From contig NZ_OZ035533.1 of the NCBI RefSeq assembly GCF_964033635.1, positions 5,208,001-5,272,000 of the forward strand: 64,000 nt of DNA, given 5' to 3'. This stretch comes from Chitinophaga sp. MM2321. GTDB lineage: Bacteria; Bacteroidota; Bacteroidia; Chitinophagales; Chitinophagaceae. The translations under genes were made by a program, and so were the position numbers. Positions 51,224 to 60,654 of this stretch are shown here, one piece after another (position 1 is the stretch's first letter; every line of letters begins with the position of its first letter). A model generated the notes under the pieces. The model worked only from the letters and a program-made list of their open reading frames with translations. It made no database searches and had not been told where the DNA came from.

Positions 51224-53827
51224 TTAGTTTTTATTGCCTTTCAACTGCGCCGACGGCTGCGGTACTTTCACAGTGGTTGTTCTGCTGCTGCGGCCACGGG
51301 CATCAAATACCCGGAGCTTAACGGTTTTACCACCGGCCTTTACAGGAGCGGTATAAACGGTGCTTTTATTCGTAGGCTCTTCACCGTTAGTAGTATAGCG
51401 GATCGTTAAACCGGGTAGTTGTACATTGGCGCTCAGCACATCATCATCCACAGCTGCACCGGCGGTAGGAATGCGCCAGTTGTATCCACCATTGTAGTAG
51501 TCCAGACGGGGCATCTCCCGCTTGCCCAGTACATTGGCAAATACACTCCAGGCCTGGTCATATAATGCCGCTGCTTTGGCACTGTCTTTCTCGGTAGCCC
51601 ATGCCGGGTCCTGTGCCCATGCACGTTCTGCAAGTCCCAGCAACTTGGGCAGCATCATATATTCCATACGATCGGGGGTCGTCACGGTTTCACTCCATAA
51701 CAAGCCCTGAATGCCCCTGATATTGGACTGACCAAAACCTGTTAGCCGGTCCTTACCCCGAAACAACTCCGGCGTTACGGGGTTACCCCTGCCATCTACC
51801 TTTGAATTTTTATAGTAATCAAAAGGAATGAAGTAAAAAGGTTTATCTACATCTACAAATCCACCCCAGTAAAACCCGGGTTCATCAAAGGCTTTCATGT
51901 AAGCCATATCAAAATAAAAATTACTCACCCCGGATAAAATAACTTTATAACCGGCATTGGCCAAACGGTAAGACAAGTCTTCCTGTCCATCACCGATCAC
52001 GTTATTCCACACGTTCAACTGAAAATTATTATTCACAAAATCAGGATTGGGAATACTTTGTGATTCGCCATCCAGCGTGGTTTTTCGCATCCCTGCCTCT
52101 TCCCAGCCGGCTACTTCTATACCGCGGGCGTTGAGCAGGTTATTCACTTTCCGGAAGTAATAATACCACAGGTCATTTACATTTTTCAGGGTGCTATCCT
52201 GTTGCATCAGGGCGATACAGGCAGGCGATTTTTCGAAAACGCCATTAGGTACTTCATCACCGCCCATATGGATGGAAGGCAACGGGGCACCCGCTTCCTT
52301 GTACATCCCCTGCAACTCTTCCACCACTTTATCCAGGAAACGGTAAGTAGATGGCAATGCCACATTCATCACATTATCGTTCCAGTATTGTACAGAGTGA
52401 TATACAGATTTATCTTCCAGATCTGTCAACAGGAACTCCGTTGCTTCCTTTTCTTTACCTGCTGCTTTCAGGTGGTAGTAGCGGGATTCCATGGATTTAA
52501 CCGCTGCGCGGGCGTGACCGGGACTTTCTATTTCAGGCAATACACGTATATGCCTTTCCGTGGCATAACGCAGTATTTCTATAAAATCGTTGCGGGTCAG
52601 GTAACCGGAACCGGCATTAACGGTATCAGGGCCGGAGCCGTAGGAAGGTTGCAACATATTTTTCCAGCCGGTGTTGTGACCGCGTTTGGCGCCCACTTCT
52701 GTGAGTTCGGGGAGCGAAGGTATTTCCACGCGCCAGCCTTCATCATCACTGAAGTGAAAGTGTAATATGTTTAGTTTGTACAGGGCCATCAGGTCCAGGA
52801 TACGGAGCAGATCACGCTTGTCGTGGAAATTGCGGGCCACATCAATCATGAAAGCACGGTAACCGAACCGGGGATAGTCTTTCACCTGCACTGCCGGTAT
52901 GCTAATGGATTTCTGCACACCGGCCCATGCCGCAGGTGTTATGAGGGATTTCAGGGACTGTATACCGTAAAAAGCGCCTTCGTTGCTGCCTGCCGCAATA
53001 GTAATACCCTGTGGTGTTACATCCAGCGTATAGGCATTGGCCGCGAGGGTAGCATCCTGTTTCAGCGTAATGGTGGCTTTACCGGGATTTCGTTTACCCA
53101 GTAACGTTACCATTTCATTACCCAGAAATTTTGCACTGGGTTCCAGCTCAGGGTCCGCTACCACAGCGGGAGGCGCATCCAGCACCAGTTTACCGCCCGT
53201 AGCGATATAAGATGCCGGTGTAGGAAATATTAAAGGTAATTGAGCAGCCGGAATATTTTTGATCCCGGCATTCTGTTTAAATATATCCGTTGGCGTTACT
53301 ACGGCAGATTTATCGCCGGGATAACGCATCAGTTGTTTTGCAGTAGTAGAAGGACGGATGGTATAGTTTTTTATTGACAGTCCTTTCTCCGGTTGTGCGT
53401 CCCATACCAGGTAAAGGCCGGTGGGTGCATCCGTAAAATTTACGGCCCAGGCATCGCCTGTCATCCCCAGTTTCAGTGAATCTCCTGGGGCAATACCTGT
53501 AAAATTATCTGCCGGTGTTAACCGGTACAAGTCACCATTAATATGTTCCACTTTCACATTGCCCGGTAAGATACCAGGGGTAACCATGCGTATAAAATTG
53601 AAATAAAGCTGCCACCCTTTTGCAGGGAAAGCTTTCTTCCCGGTATTAATAAATGTAAATGCCGATAAAAAATTATCCTTTCCCTCGTAGTGGTTTTCCA
53701 CCACTTCCCAACTGGACTTTAAGCTGGCAGCATCAAACGGTGTTTGCTGCGCCTGCGCACCTGCTACTGTACTTACCAGTAATATGCCGGTTGTCATCAG
53801 TTTTCCTAAAAACTTATGCCTGATCAT
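51224..53827 (-). CDS. GH20 beta-N-acetylhexosaminidase, chitobiase type
   Basis: 867 residues from the ATG at 53827 (MIRHKFLGKLMTTG); the frame continues upstream but without signal character. Order: signal peptide to about 28, CHB_HEX N-domain (SSWEVVENHYEGKDNFLSAF), GH20b (VVADPELEPSAKFLGNEMV), catalytic barrel with RGYRAFMIDVARNFHDK-like strand 1 and the acid/base pair in IHMGGDEVPNG, then a C-terminal sandwich (RYTTNGEEPTNKSTVYTAPV). It removes terminal GlcNAc from chitin oligomers or glycans in the periplasm. Chitin use fits the likely host group. Confidence 0.94.
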   Translation of the reverse strand: MIRHKFLGKLMTTGILLVSTVAGAQAQQTPFDAASLKSSWEVVENHYEGKDNFLSAFTFINTGKKAFPAKGWQLYFNFIRMVTPGILPGNVKVEHINGDLYRLTPADNFTGIAPGDSLKLGMTGDAWAVNFTDAPTGLYLVWDAQPEKGLSIKNYTIRPSTTAKQLMRYPGDKSAVVTPTDIFKQNAGIKNIPAAQLPLIFPTPASYIATGGKLVLDAPPAVVADPELEPSAKFLGNEMVTLLGKRNPGKATITLKQDATLAANAYTLDVTPQGITIAAGSNEGAFYGIQSLKSLITPAAWAGVQKSISIPAVQVKDYPRFGYRAFMIDVARNFHDKRDLLRILDLMALYKLNILHFHFSDDEGWRVEIPSLPELTEVGAKRGHNTGWKNMLQPSYGSGPDTVNAGSGYLTRNDFIEILRYATERHIRVLPEIESPGHARAAVKSMESRYYHLKAAGKEKEATEFLLTDLEDKSVYHSVQYWNDNVMNVALPSTYRFLDKVVEELQGMYKEAGAPLPSIHMGGDEVPNGVFEKSPACIALMQQDSTLKNVNDLWYYYFRKVNNLLNARGIEVAGWEEAGMRKTTLDGESQSIPNPDFVNNNFQLNVWNNVIGDGQEDLSYRLANAGYKVILSGVSNFYFDMAYMKAFDEPGFYWGGFVDVDKPFYFIPFDYYKNSKVDGRGNPVTPELFRGKDRLTGFGQSNIRGIQGLLWSETVTTPDRMEYMMLPKLLGLAERAWAQDPAWATEKDSAKAAALYDQAWSVFANVLGKREMPRLDYYNGGYNWRIPTAGAAVDDDVLSANVQLPGLTIRYTTNGEEPTNKSTVYTAPVKAGGKTVKLRVFDARGRSSRTTTVKVPQPSAQLKGNKN

Positions 53828-54043
53828 GTTTTGGTTAGATTTGAGAAATATCGATATAATGAAATGCAAAAAGTGGCAATATAAATAATGCAGGCGGTTG
53901 ATGAAAGTATTTATACCCAGGTTATCACTGCCACCGGTAATTACGTGGCGCTCCGTAAGATAAATACTATAATGCAAATATGCAAATACGTGGATCACTG
54001 CTACTGTATTATTCTTTAACTTTAAATAAATAAAGATTGATCT

Positions 54044-55624
54044 ATGGCAAAGGCATTTATTGGATTTTCATGTGTAAGTCTGCTTCTGATTATTGGCTTG
54101 GGTTTATTTTTTCCGTGGGTATTCTGGCTACTGATTCCCGTGCTGCCAGTGATTATTATGGGCGTCCTGGATATGACGCAGACCAAACACGCCATCATCC
54201 GCAACTACCCTGTTGTGGGGCGTGCACGCTACTGGATGGAAGCATTGCGTCCTAAAATTTACCAGTATTTTGTTGAAAGTGATATAGACGGAAGTCCGGT
54301 GAACCGGGTAGACCGTTCCACCATATACCAGCGGGCCAAGCGGGAGCTGGACTCACAGCCATTTGGCACCCAGTTTAATGTATATGCAGAAGGTTATGAG
54401 TGGATGGCACATTCCATTCAGCCACATGATTTTGATCTGATGGAGAAAGATCCACGTGTTATCATCGGCGGGAAAGACTGTCTGCAGCCCTATTCCGCCA
54501 GCATTTTAAATGTGAGCGCCATGAGTTATGGATCGCTCAGTTCCAATGCTGTAGAAGCATTAAACGGCGGTGCGAAGATCGGCAACTTTGCACACAACAC
54601 CGGCGAAGGTGGTATCAGCGATTTTCACCTGAAACAGGGCGGCGATATTATCTGGCAGATAGGCACCGGATACTTCGGTTGCCGGCAGGAAGATGGTAAT
54701 TTTTCGGAGACGCTTTTTGCAGAAAAAAGTGCGCTGCCACAAATTAAAATGATTGAACTGAAATTATCGCAGGGCGCCAAACCCGGCCATGGCGGCATCT
54801 TACCGGCTGCCAAAAATACGCCGGAGATAGCAGCCATCCGGCACGTGACACCTCATACTACTGTATTCTCTCCCCCTTTTCATAAAGCATTTGGCAGCCC
54901 CCGTGAAATGATGTTGTTCATTGCACGCCTGCGCACACTGAGCAAAGGCAAACCCATAGGGTTCAAATTATGTATAGGTCAGCAGCGTGAATTTTATGCA
55001 CTCTGTAAAGCCATGATAGAAACAGACATTTACCCCGACTTTATTACAGTAGATGGCGGCGAAGGCGGTACCGGCGCAGCGCCGCCGGAATTTTCCAACT
55101 CAGTGGGCATGCCACTCATGGATGCACTACCATTTGTACACGATACCCTCACGGGCTTCAACATCAGAAAACAGGTAAAAATAATTGCCTCCGGTAAAGT
55201 GCTCACCGGTTATCACATCCTCCGTGCCATTGCACTCGGTGCGGATACCTGCAACAGCGCCCGCGCCATGATGATGGCCCTTGGCTGTATCCAGGCATTA
55301 GTGTGTAATACGAATAAATGTCCTACGGGTGTGGCTACACAAGACAAATGGCTTTCTGCCGGTCTCGTGGTAGATGAGAAAAAACACCGCGTTGCCAATT
55401 ACCACCGCGATACTGTTGAAAGTGCCATAGAACTTACTGCTGCAGCAGGATTAAAAGATCCGCACCAGATCACACGCAGGCATATTTTCCGCCGCGTGTT
55501 CATGAACCAGGTACGTAGTTTTGAAGATATTTATCCCAGCACGGTTCCGGGATGCTTTGCAAACGGGCAAACACCGGAACATAATATAGGGATGATTGAA
55601 ATTGATAGCTGGGGCCAGGGTTAA
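54044..55624 (+). CDS. FMN-binding glutamate-synthase-domain protein
   Basis: 526 residues. One or two membrane-spanning helices at the N-terminus (SLLLIIGLGLFFPWVFWLLI) anchor a glutamate synthase FMN/TIM-barrel domain: LNVSAMSYGSLSSNAVEALN, AKPGHGGILPAAK, TVDGGEGGTGAAPPEF near 340 and the iron-sulphur cysteines in GCIQALVCNTNKCPTG near 410-425. It lacks the glutaminase and FAD domains, so it is not a full GltB. Stand-alone members are widespread with unproven reactions. It overlaps the following convergent gene by 4 bp. Confidence 0.92.
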   Translation: MAKAFIGFSCVSLLLIIGLGLFFPWVFWLLIPVLPVIIMGVLDMTQTKHAIIRNYPVVGRARYWMEALRPKIYQYFVESDIDGSPVNRVDRSTIYQRAKRELDSQPFGTQFNVYAEGYEWMAHSIQPHDFDLMEKDPRVIIGGKDCLQPYSASILNVSAMSYGSLSSNAVEALNGGAKIGNFAHNTGEGGISDFHLKQGGDIIWQIGTGYFGCRQEDGNFSETLFAEKSALPQIKMIELKLSQGAKPGHGGILPAAKNTPEIAAIRHVTPHTTVFSPPFHKAFGSPREMMLFIARLRTLSKGKPIGFKLCIGQQREFYALCKAMIETDIYPDFITVDGGEGGTGAAPPEFSNSVGMPLMDALPFVHDTLTGFNIRKQVKIIASGKVLTGYHILRAIALGADTCNSARAMMMALGCIQALVCNTNKCPTGVATQDKWLSAGLVVDEKKHRVANYHRDTVESAIELTAAAGLKDPHQITRRHIFRRVFMNQVRSFEDIYPSTVPGCFANGQTPEHNIGMIEIDSWGQG

Positions 55625-56388
55625 ACGGTTCCGTTTCCTGGTTGGTACAATGCCAATGCATTCTCCCGGCATATTTTCGCTGCCAGTGCAGGTGAAAAAT
55701 TATTGATGATCAGGTTCAGGTCTGCCACATCAAACGGCCTGGGAGCACGCGTAGAAGGAAGATCCGTACCAAAAAGCAAAGCTGCCGGGTTGATCGCAGT
55801 GATTTGCCGCATAGCGGTTAACACATCAAAATCGCAGCGGCCAAAACCGGTGGCTTTTACAATGGCGCCCTTTTCTACCAGGGGCAGCAAATATTTAAAT
55901 CCAGCCTTGGATAATCCGAGGTGGTCGATCACAACTTTGGGCAATTTTTGCAAGGTGTTGGACAGGCCGGGCAACTGCCTGGAATCCACATACAATTCCA
56001 CATGCCATTTCACCAGTTCATGTACACGCAATCCCAGTTTTTCCAGGTATTTGGTGTTTTCAGAACCGCCACTCTGCACATTGAATCTCACGGCGCGTAC
56101 GCCTGCATTATGTAAAGCGATAATTTCCTCATCAGTGGCGCTGGCGGGGATCTGGGTCACGCCAACATAATCCGGCCCCAATATTTTTAGTGCAGCCAGC
56201 AGATATTGCTGATCAAATCCATGAAATGATCCTGATACAACAGCGCCCCCGCTAATGTTTAGTTCGGCAGCCCGCTGCTGGTAATCAGCAACAGTAAACG
56301 AAGGTGGCAAATATCCCTGGTTCGGCTGCAAGGGGTACTGGTGGTCTGTTATATGCAAATGTGCATCAAATACGGGCTTATCAAACAT
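55621..56388 (-). CDS. Metal-dependent TIM-barrel hydrolase (amidohydrolase 2 type)
   Basis: 255 residues, cytosolic. Metal motif FDAHLHITDHQ at the N-terminus (HxH), VRFNVQSG near 115, VIDHLGLSK near 172 and LLFGTDLPSTRAPRPF near 218 with the catalytic aspartate. The family includes lactone hydrolases and decarboxylases of aromatic or sugar-acid pathways. The start MFDKPVFDAH is the family norm. Its position before pgl could fit a sugar-lactone role, which is inference only. Confidence 0.85.
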   Translation of the reverse strand: MFDKPVFDAHLHITDHQYPLQPNQGYLPPSFTVADYQQRAAELNISGGAVVSGSFHGFDQQYLLAALKILGPDYVGVTQIPASATDEEIIALHNAGVRAVRFNVQSGGSENTKYLEKLGLRVHELVKWHVELYVDSRQLPGLSNTLQKLPKVVIDHLGLSKAGFKYLLPLVEKGAIVKATGFGRCDFDVLTAMRQITAINPAALLFGTDLPSTRAPRPFDVADLNLIINNFSPALAAKICRENALALYQPGNGTV

Positions 56389-56442
56389 ACGCTATGGCTT
56401 ATGTAGCACAAGCTACAGAATAATTATGAATTGGAGACGGAA

Positions 56443-56526
56443 GGGGATTTGGTGATTTAGTTATTTTGTTTCAATGGTATATGTTCCTTTGAAACAAAAT
56501 AACTAAATCACTAAATAATCAAATCC
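56443..56526. repeat. Inverted repeat of family B between the TIM-barrel hydrolase and pgl
   Basis: A perfect 23-bp stem (56452-56474 with 56489-56511) around a 14-nt loop is extended by imperfect flanks. The left arm runs GGATTTGG, TGATTTAG, TTATTTTG in 8-nt steps (56445-56468). It lies within the same-strand gap, ending about 10 bp before the pgl stop. Confidence 0.85.
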
Positions 56527-56536
56527 AAAAATCTCA

Positions 56537-57262
56537 TTATAGTTCCATGGCGGATGCTGCTGCTTCATCTACAAACCAGTGCAGTTCACCGTCCTGGGGC
56601 CTTATCAGCTGGGAAGGGAATTTTTCGGCATCGAAGGTGCCTTCGATCACATTTTTCAGGGTAAACGCTTTGCCTGCGCCGGTGGTAAGGAAAAGCACAC
56701 AGGCGGCATTGTTTACTACCGGTGCAGTTAAGGTAATCCGGTACATATCCTGTGCCTGCAGGAAAAATGCCTTCACCCAGGATTTTTGCTCATGAACCAC
56801 GGCTGTACCGGGAAACAGCGACAGGGTATGCCCGTCATCTCCCATACCCAACAACACCAGATCAAAAGTATTTTCTTCCTTTTTGAAATAGCTTTTCAGG
56901 ATCTTTTCATATTCCGCAGCAGCAGCTTCCGGCTCAATGTCCGTACGCATGATGTGGATATGATCCGGATTCACGCCTACTTTATCCAGCAAAACATCAA
57001 AAGCCATGCGGGCGTTATTGCGCTCATCCTCAAAGGGAACGGCTCTTTCATCTCCCCAGAAAAAATGTATTTTTTCCCATGGAATAATTTGATTGTAGGG
57101 CGCTTTAGCCAACAACGCATATAATTGTTTGGGGGTATTGCCACCAGACAGCACAAATGTAAACCGCTCCTGCTCCTGCAATACATCCTGTATATAATTG
57201 CTGATCCACGCAGCCACGTTTTCACTTAATTGTGCGGGATCTTTTGCGATATGTAATTCCAT
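56537..57262 (-). CDS. pgl: 6-phosphogluconolactonase
   Basis: 241-residue cytosolic enzyme hydrolysing 6-phosphogluconolactone, step two of the oxidative pentose phosphate pathway. It has FVLSGGNTPKQLYALL near 40, FFWGDERAVPFEDERNN near 68 and LLGMGDDGHTLSLFPGT near 137, standard for the DevB/SOL type. Transcription runs ppc, gnd, zwf, pgl on this strand. Confidence 0.95.
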   Translation of the reverse strand: MELHIAKDPAQLSENVAAWISNYIQDVLQEQERFTFVLSGGNTPKQLYALLAKAPYNQIIPWEKIHFFWGDERAVPFEDERNNARMAFDVLLDKVGVNPDHIHIMRTDIEPEAAAAEYEKILKSYFKKEENTFDLVLLGMGDDGHTLSLFPGTAVVHEQKSWVKAFFLQAQDMYRITLTAPVVNNAACVLFLTTGAGKAFTLKNVIEGTFDAEKFPSQLIRPQDGELHWFVDEAAASAMEL

Positions 57263-57297
57263 AAAAAAGTAATTACTGATCAGACCAGGATTTATTT

Positions 57298-57402
57298 GAT
57301 TTATTTATATGATAAACCTGGTTAGTGAAGATAGAAATGGATCATATTATATTTTTCTCCAGCTTTTTATCTCTGCTAACCAGGTTCATTTTTATATAAA
57401 TC
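57298..57402. repeat. Imperfect inverted repeat between zwf and pgl
   Basis: AACCTGGTTAG (57315-57325) pairs with CTAACCAGGTT (57376-57386). Flanking GATTTATTTATAT and ATATAAATC continue the pairing imperfectly. Upstream ACCAGGATTTATTTGATTTA resembles the head of the family A arms. It fills the spacer between zwf and pgl on the minus strand. Confidence 0.65.
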
Positions 57403-57422
57403 AGTTTAATCTGTAGGCTGAT

Positions 57423-58928
57423 TTATTTAGTAGGTAAATTAATCCAGGTATGTCCATCACGGGCGATGAGTGCATCGGCATCATCCGGGCCCCATGAATC
57501 CGGTGCATAGTTGGGAAAGTCCTGCGGTACGCGGTTCTCCCATGTTTCCAGGATAGGCATGATCACTTTCCAGGCGGCATCTACCTGGTCACCACGCATG
57601 AACAGGGTAGCATCGCCTTCCATTACATCCAGGAGCAGTGTTTCGTATGCTTCCGGTGCATGTTCGCCGTTGGCGGCTTCATAGTTGAAGGTCATATCTA
57701 CCGGGTCCAGGGTCATGGTCTGACCGGGGCGTTTGGCCTGAAAGCGGATACGGATATCCATTTCCGGCTGTATGCTGATGGTGAGCCTGTTAGGGCGCCA
57801 TGTTTGTGCAGCTTCCTGTGGAAACGCGTAGTGAGGCGCTTCTTTAAACTGAAGGATAATATTGGTGGCCTTCTGGTGCAGGAATTTACCTGTACGCACG
57901 TAGATAGGCACGCCTTGCCAACGCCAGTTATCTATGTAAAACTTAACAGCAGCATAGGTTTCAATATTGGATTTCGGATCTACTCCTTTTTCCTGGCGGT
58001 AAGCCGGTACTTTATCTCCCTTCATCCAGCCGGCGGAATACTGTCCGCGTACCGCGCTTTCATGCACTTTATCAGGCGTAATGCGGCGGATAGCATTCAG
58101 TACATCCACTTTTTTGTTGCGGATTTCGTTGGCATCAAAGGATACCGGCGCTTCCATACCTACCATACAGAGGATTTGCAGGATATGGTTCTGCACCATA
58201 TCGCGCAGGGCCCCTGCTCTTTCATAGTAGCCACCACGGCCTTCAAGACCCACACTTTCTGCGGCAGTGATCTGTATGTTATCTATGAAATTGCGGTTCC
58301 ATACCGGTTCAAAAAGTGCATTCGCAAAGCGGAAAGCCAGGATGTTCTGTACCGTTTCTTTACCCAGGTAGTGATCTATACGATAGATCTGCTCTTCTGT
58401 AAATTTCACGCCCAGCAACTTGTTCAGCTCATGTGCGCTGTCCAGGTCATGACCAAAAGGCTTTTCTATAACGATGCGGGTACAGTGTTTGTCGCTGCAC
58501 AGGTTAAGATCACCCAGTCTTGTAGCGATGTTCGGTACCAGCTGAGGCGCTACGGCCAGGTAAAAGATTACATTGGGATGTACACCCCATTCTTCTTCTT
58601 TTTCTTTTACCAGGTCTGTGATCTTACTGTAGGAAGCTGCATCTTCTGCATCCATCTGGATGTAGGATACATGTTTGTTGAAATCCTTCCAGTGACCGTT
58701 CTGCTCTCCCTTCCGGCGGGAAAACTTACTGATACCATCCAGCAGGTGGTTGTGGTATTCTTCGTTACTATAAGGGCTGCGACCCAGGCCTGCAATAGCA
58801 AATTGCTCAGGCATCCAATCATCTAAAAAAAGATTGTATAACGCAGGTGTTAGTTTCCGGTAGTTTAAATCGCCGCTGCCTCCGAAAATAAAGAGAATCG
58901 AAGCAGGAGGGCGTTTATGGATCTGCAT
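57423..58928 (-). CDS. zwf: Glucose-6-phosphate 1-dehydrogenase
   Basis: 501-residue enzyme oxidising glucose 6-phosphate with NADP+. It shows [19 protein letters not shown] near 14, the active-site [13 protein letters not shown] near 182-194, the [19 protein letters not shown] stretch near 228 and the C-terminal [13 protein letters not shown] region. The ATG at 58928 ([10 protein letters not shown]) is the natural start. It lies 29 bp after gnd, so the two are probably co-transcribed. Confidence 0.97.
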   Translation of the reverse strand: MQIHKRPPASILFIFGGSGDLNYRKLTPALYNLFLDDWMPEQFAIAGLGRSPYSNEEYHNHLLDGISKFSRRKGEQNGHWKDFNKHVSYIQMDAEDAASYSKITDLVKEKEEEWGVHPNVIFYLAVAPQLVPNIATRLGDLNLCSDKHCTRIVIEKPFGHDLDSAHELNKLLGVKFTEEQIYRIDHYLGKETVQNILAFRFANALFEPVWNRNFIDNIQITAAESVGLEGRGGYYERAGALRDMVQNHILQILCMVGMEAPVSFDANEIRNKKVDVLNAIRRITPDKVHESAVRGQYSAGWMKGDKVPAYRQEKGVDPKSNIETYAAVKFYIDNWRWQGVPIYVRTGKFLHQKATNIILQFKEAPHYAFPQEAAQTWRPNRLTISIQPEMDIRIRFQAKRPGQTMTLDPVDMTFNYEAANGEHAPEAYETLLLDVMEGDATLFMRGDQVDAAWKVIMPILETWENRVPQDFPNYAPDSWGPDDADALIARDGHTWINLPTK

Positions 58929-58957
58929 ATATTGAATTGAAGATGAACTTTATTTTA

Positions 58958-60373
58958 TTATTGCTGCCATTCCGTGTGGAAGGTGCCCTCCATATCCGTA
59001 CGCTGGTAGGTATGGGCGCCAAAATAATCACGTTGGGCCTGGATCAGGTTAGTAGCCATTCTTCCGGTGCGGAAAGCATCAAAGTATGACAGCGCCGACA
59101 TGAATCCGGCGGCAGGAATACCTGCCTGTGCAGCCTGTGCTACTACACTCCTGGTATTACTTTCCACAGAAGCAACGAGGTAGGCAACCCCTTTATCCAG
59201 CAGAATGTTGGCCAGATCTGTATTTTGCTGATATGCCTGTGTAAATACTTCCAGCAGGGTAGAGCGGATGATACAACCGCCTCTCCATACTTTCACTACT
59301 TCCGGCAACGGTATTTCCATTTGCAGGTCGCGGGATGCTTCATACAGCATCGCCAATCCCTGTGCATAGCTCAGGATGGTGGCAAAATACAGGGCATCAT
59401 GCACTTGTTTGATCCACATTTCGGTATCCGCATGAATGGTAGCATCCGGTGCTTTATACAGGGATGCTGCCTGCAGGCGCTGGTCTTTAAAACCAGAGAG
59501 GGTACGCATCGCTACGGCAGTGTCAATTACCGGTACGGCTACCGGCAACTCCATCGCATCCTGTGAAGTCCACTTACCGGTGCCTTTGGAGCCGGCTTTG
59601 TCGGAAATCACATCTACCAGGTGAGCATCGGTTTTATCGTCTTTCTGTTTAAAAATATCTGCGGTAATCTCAACAAGAAAGGATTGTAAAGCACCCTGGT
59701 TCCAGCTTTTAAACACTTCGTGCAGCTGGTCATTGGTCAATCCTGCACCTTTTTGCAACAAAGCATAGCTTTCACTGATCAGTTGCATAATGGAATATTC
59801 AATACCATTGTGCACCATTTTCACGTAATGCCCTGCTCCTTCTTTACCCAGGTAGGCAACACAAGGCGTTTCTTTTACTTTGGCCGCAATGGCTTCCAGC
59901 ATAGGTTTTACCTTGGCATATGCCTCCAGGTCACCACCCGGCATAATACTCGGACCGGTACGGGCGCCCTGTTCTCCACCGGAAACACCGATACCCATAA
60001 AGTGGATACCTTTTTCGCGGAGGAACTTTACACGGCGTAACGTGTCGGTATAATGGGAGTTACCGCCGTCTATTACCACATCGCCCTGCTCCAGCAGCGG
60101 CAAGAGGGAAGCGATCACGTCATCTACCGGCTGACCCGCAGGTACCAGCATCATCAACTTGCGCGGACGTTCCAGCAGCTGTACCATAGTGGCCAGCTCG
60201 CCAACGCCTTTAACAGTTGTACCGGCAGTAGCGGCCGATTCCAGCGCAGCGTTCTTGGCAGCGTCTTTATCAAAGCCAATAACGGAAAAGCCATGATCCG
60301 CCATATTGAGCAACAGGTTTCTACCCATTACCCCAAGACCGATCATTCCAAAGTCATATAAGCTGTTTGCCAT
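58958..60373 (-). CDS. gnd: 6-phosphogluconate dehydrogenase, decarboxylating
   Basis: 471-residue enzyme giving ribulose 5-phosphate, NADPH and CO2. The Rossmann motif is MIGLGVMGRNLLLNMADHGF, with VIDGGNSHYTDTLRR near 100, GIGVSGGEQGARTGPSIMPGG near 127, HYVKMVHNGIEYSIMQLISE near 185 and the C-terminal tail domain GGCIIRSTLL near 365. Full length, of the longer dimeric type. It is upstream of zwf. Confidence 0.97.
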   Translation of the reverse strand: MANSLYDFGMIGLGVMGRNLLLNMADHGFSVIGFDKDAAKNAALESAATAGTTVKGVGELATMVQLLERPRKLMMLVPAGQPVDDVIASLLPLLEQGDVVIDGGNSHYTDTLRRVKFLREKGIHFMGIGVSGGEQGARTGPSIMPGGDLEAYAKVKPMLEAIAAKVKETPCVAYLGKEGAGHYVKMVHNGIEYSIMQLISESYALLQKGAGLTNDQLHEVFKSWNQGALQSFLVEITADIFKQKDDKTDAHLVDVISDKAGSKGTGKWTSQDAMELPVAVPVIDTAVAMRTLSGFKDQRLQAASLYKAPDATIHADTEMWIKQVHDALYFATILSYAQGLAMLYEASRDLQMEIPLPEVVKVWRGGCIIRSTLLEVFTQAYQQNTDLANILLDKGVAYLVASVESNTRSVVAQAAQAGIPAAGFMSALSYFDAFRTGRMATNLIQAQRDYFGAHTYQRTDMEGTFHTEWQQ

Positions 60374-60423
60374 AATGTTGTTACTTAAAGAGTGTAAAAG
60401 TAGAAAAGAATTACCAATTGCAG

Positions 60424-60649
60424 ACCAGGATTAAAGGATTAAAAGATTTACTTGATGGGTGTTTTGTTGGTTGTAGTTATATATATGTGCTGTTTCAGCT
60501 ATATCAGCGGTTTAGTGTAGATTTTTTACAATCAAACAACAAATACCAGGATTAAAGGATTAAAAGATTTACTTGATGGGTGTTTTGTTGTTTGATTTTT
60601 AAAAAATAAAACACCTATCAGGTAAATCTTTTAATCCTTTAATCCTGGT
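60424..60649. repeat. Family A repeats: 46-bp direct repeat and inverted arm
   Basis: A 46-bp sequence (beginning ACCAGGATTAAAGGATT) occurs perfectly at 60424-60469 and 60545-60590, 121 bp apart. Its inverted copy with two changes lies at 60608-60649. Like the 15147 locus it contains GGATTAAA, GGATTAAA, AGATTTAC in 8-nt steps and GGGTGTTTTGTTG. It fills the gap between ppc and gnd on the minus strand. Confidence 0.9.
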
Positions 60650-60654
60650 CTGGT

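Noticed and set aside
53828..53998. Upstream extension of the GH20 gene
   Set aside because: It puts 57 unrelated residues before a clear signal peptide; the ATG at 53827 is better.
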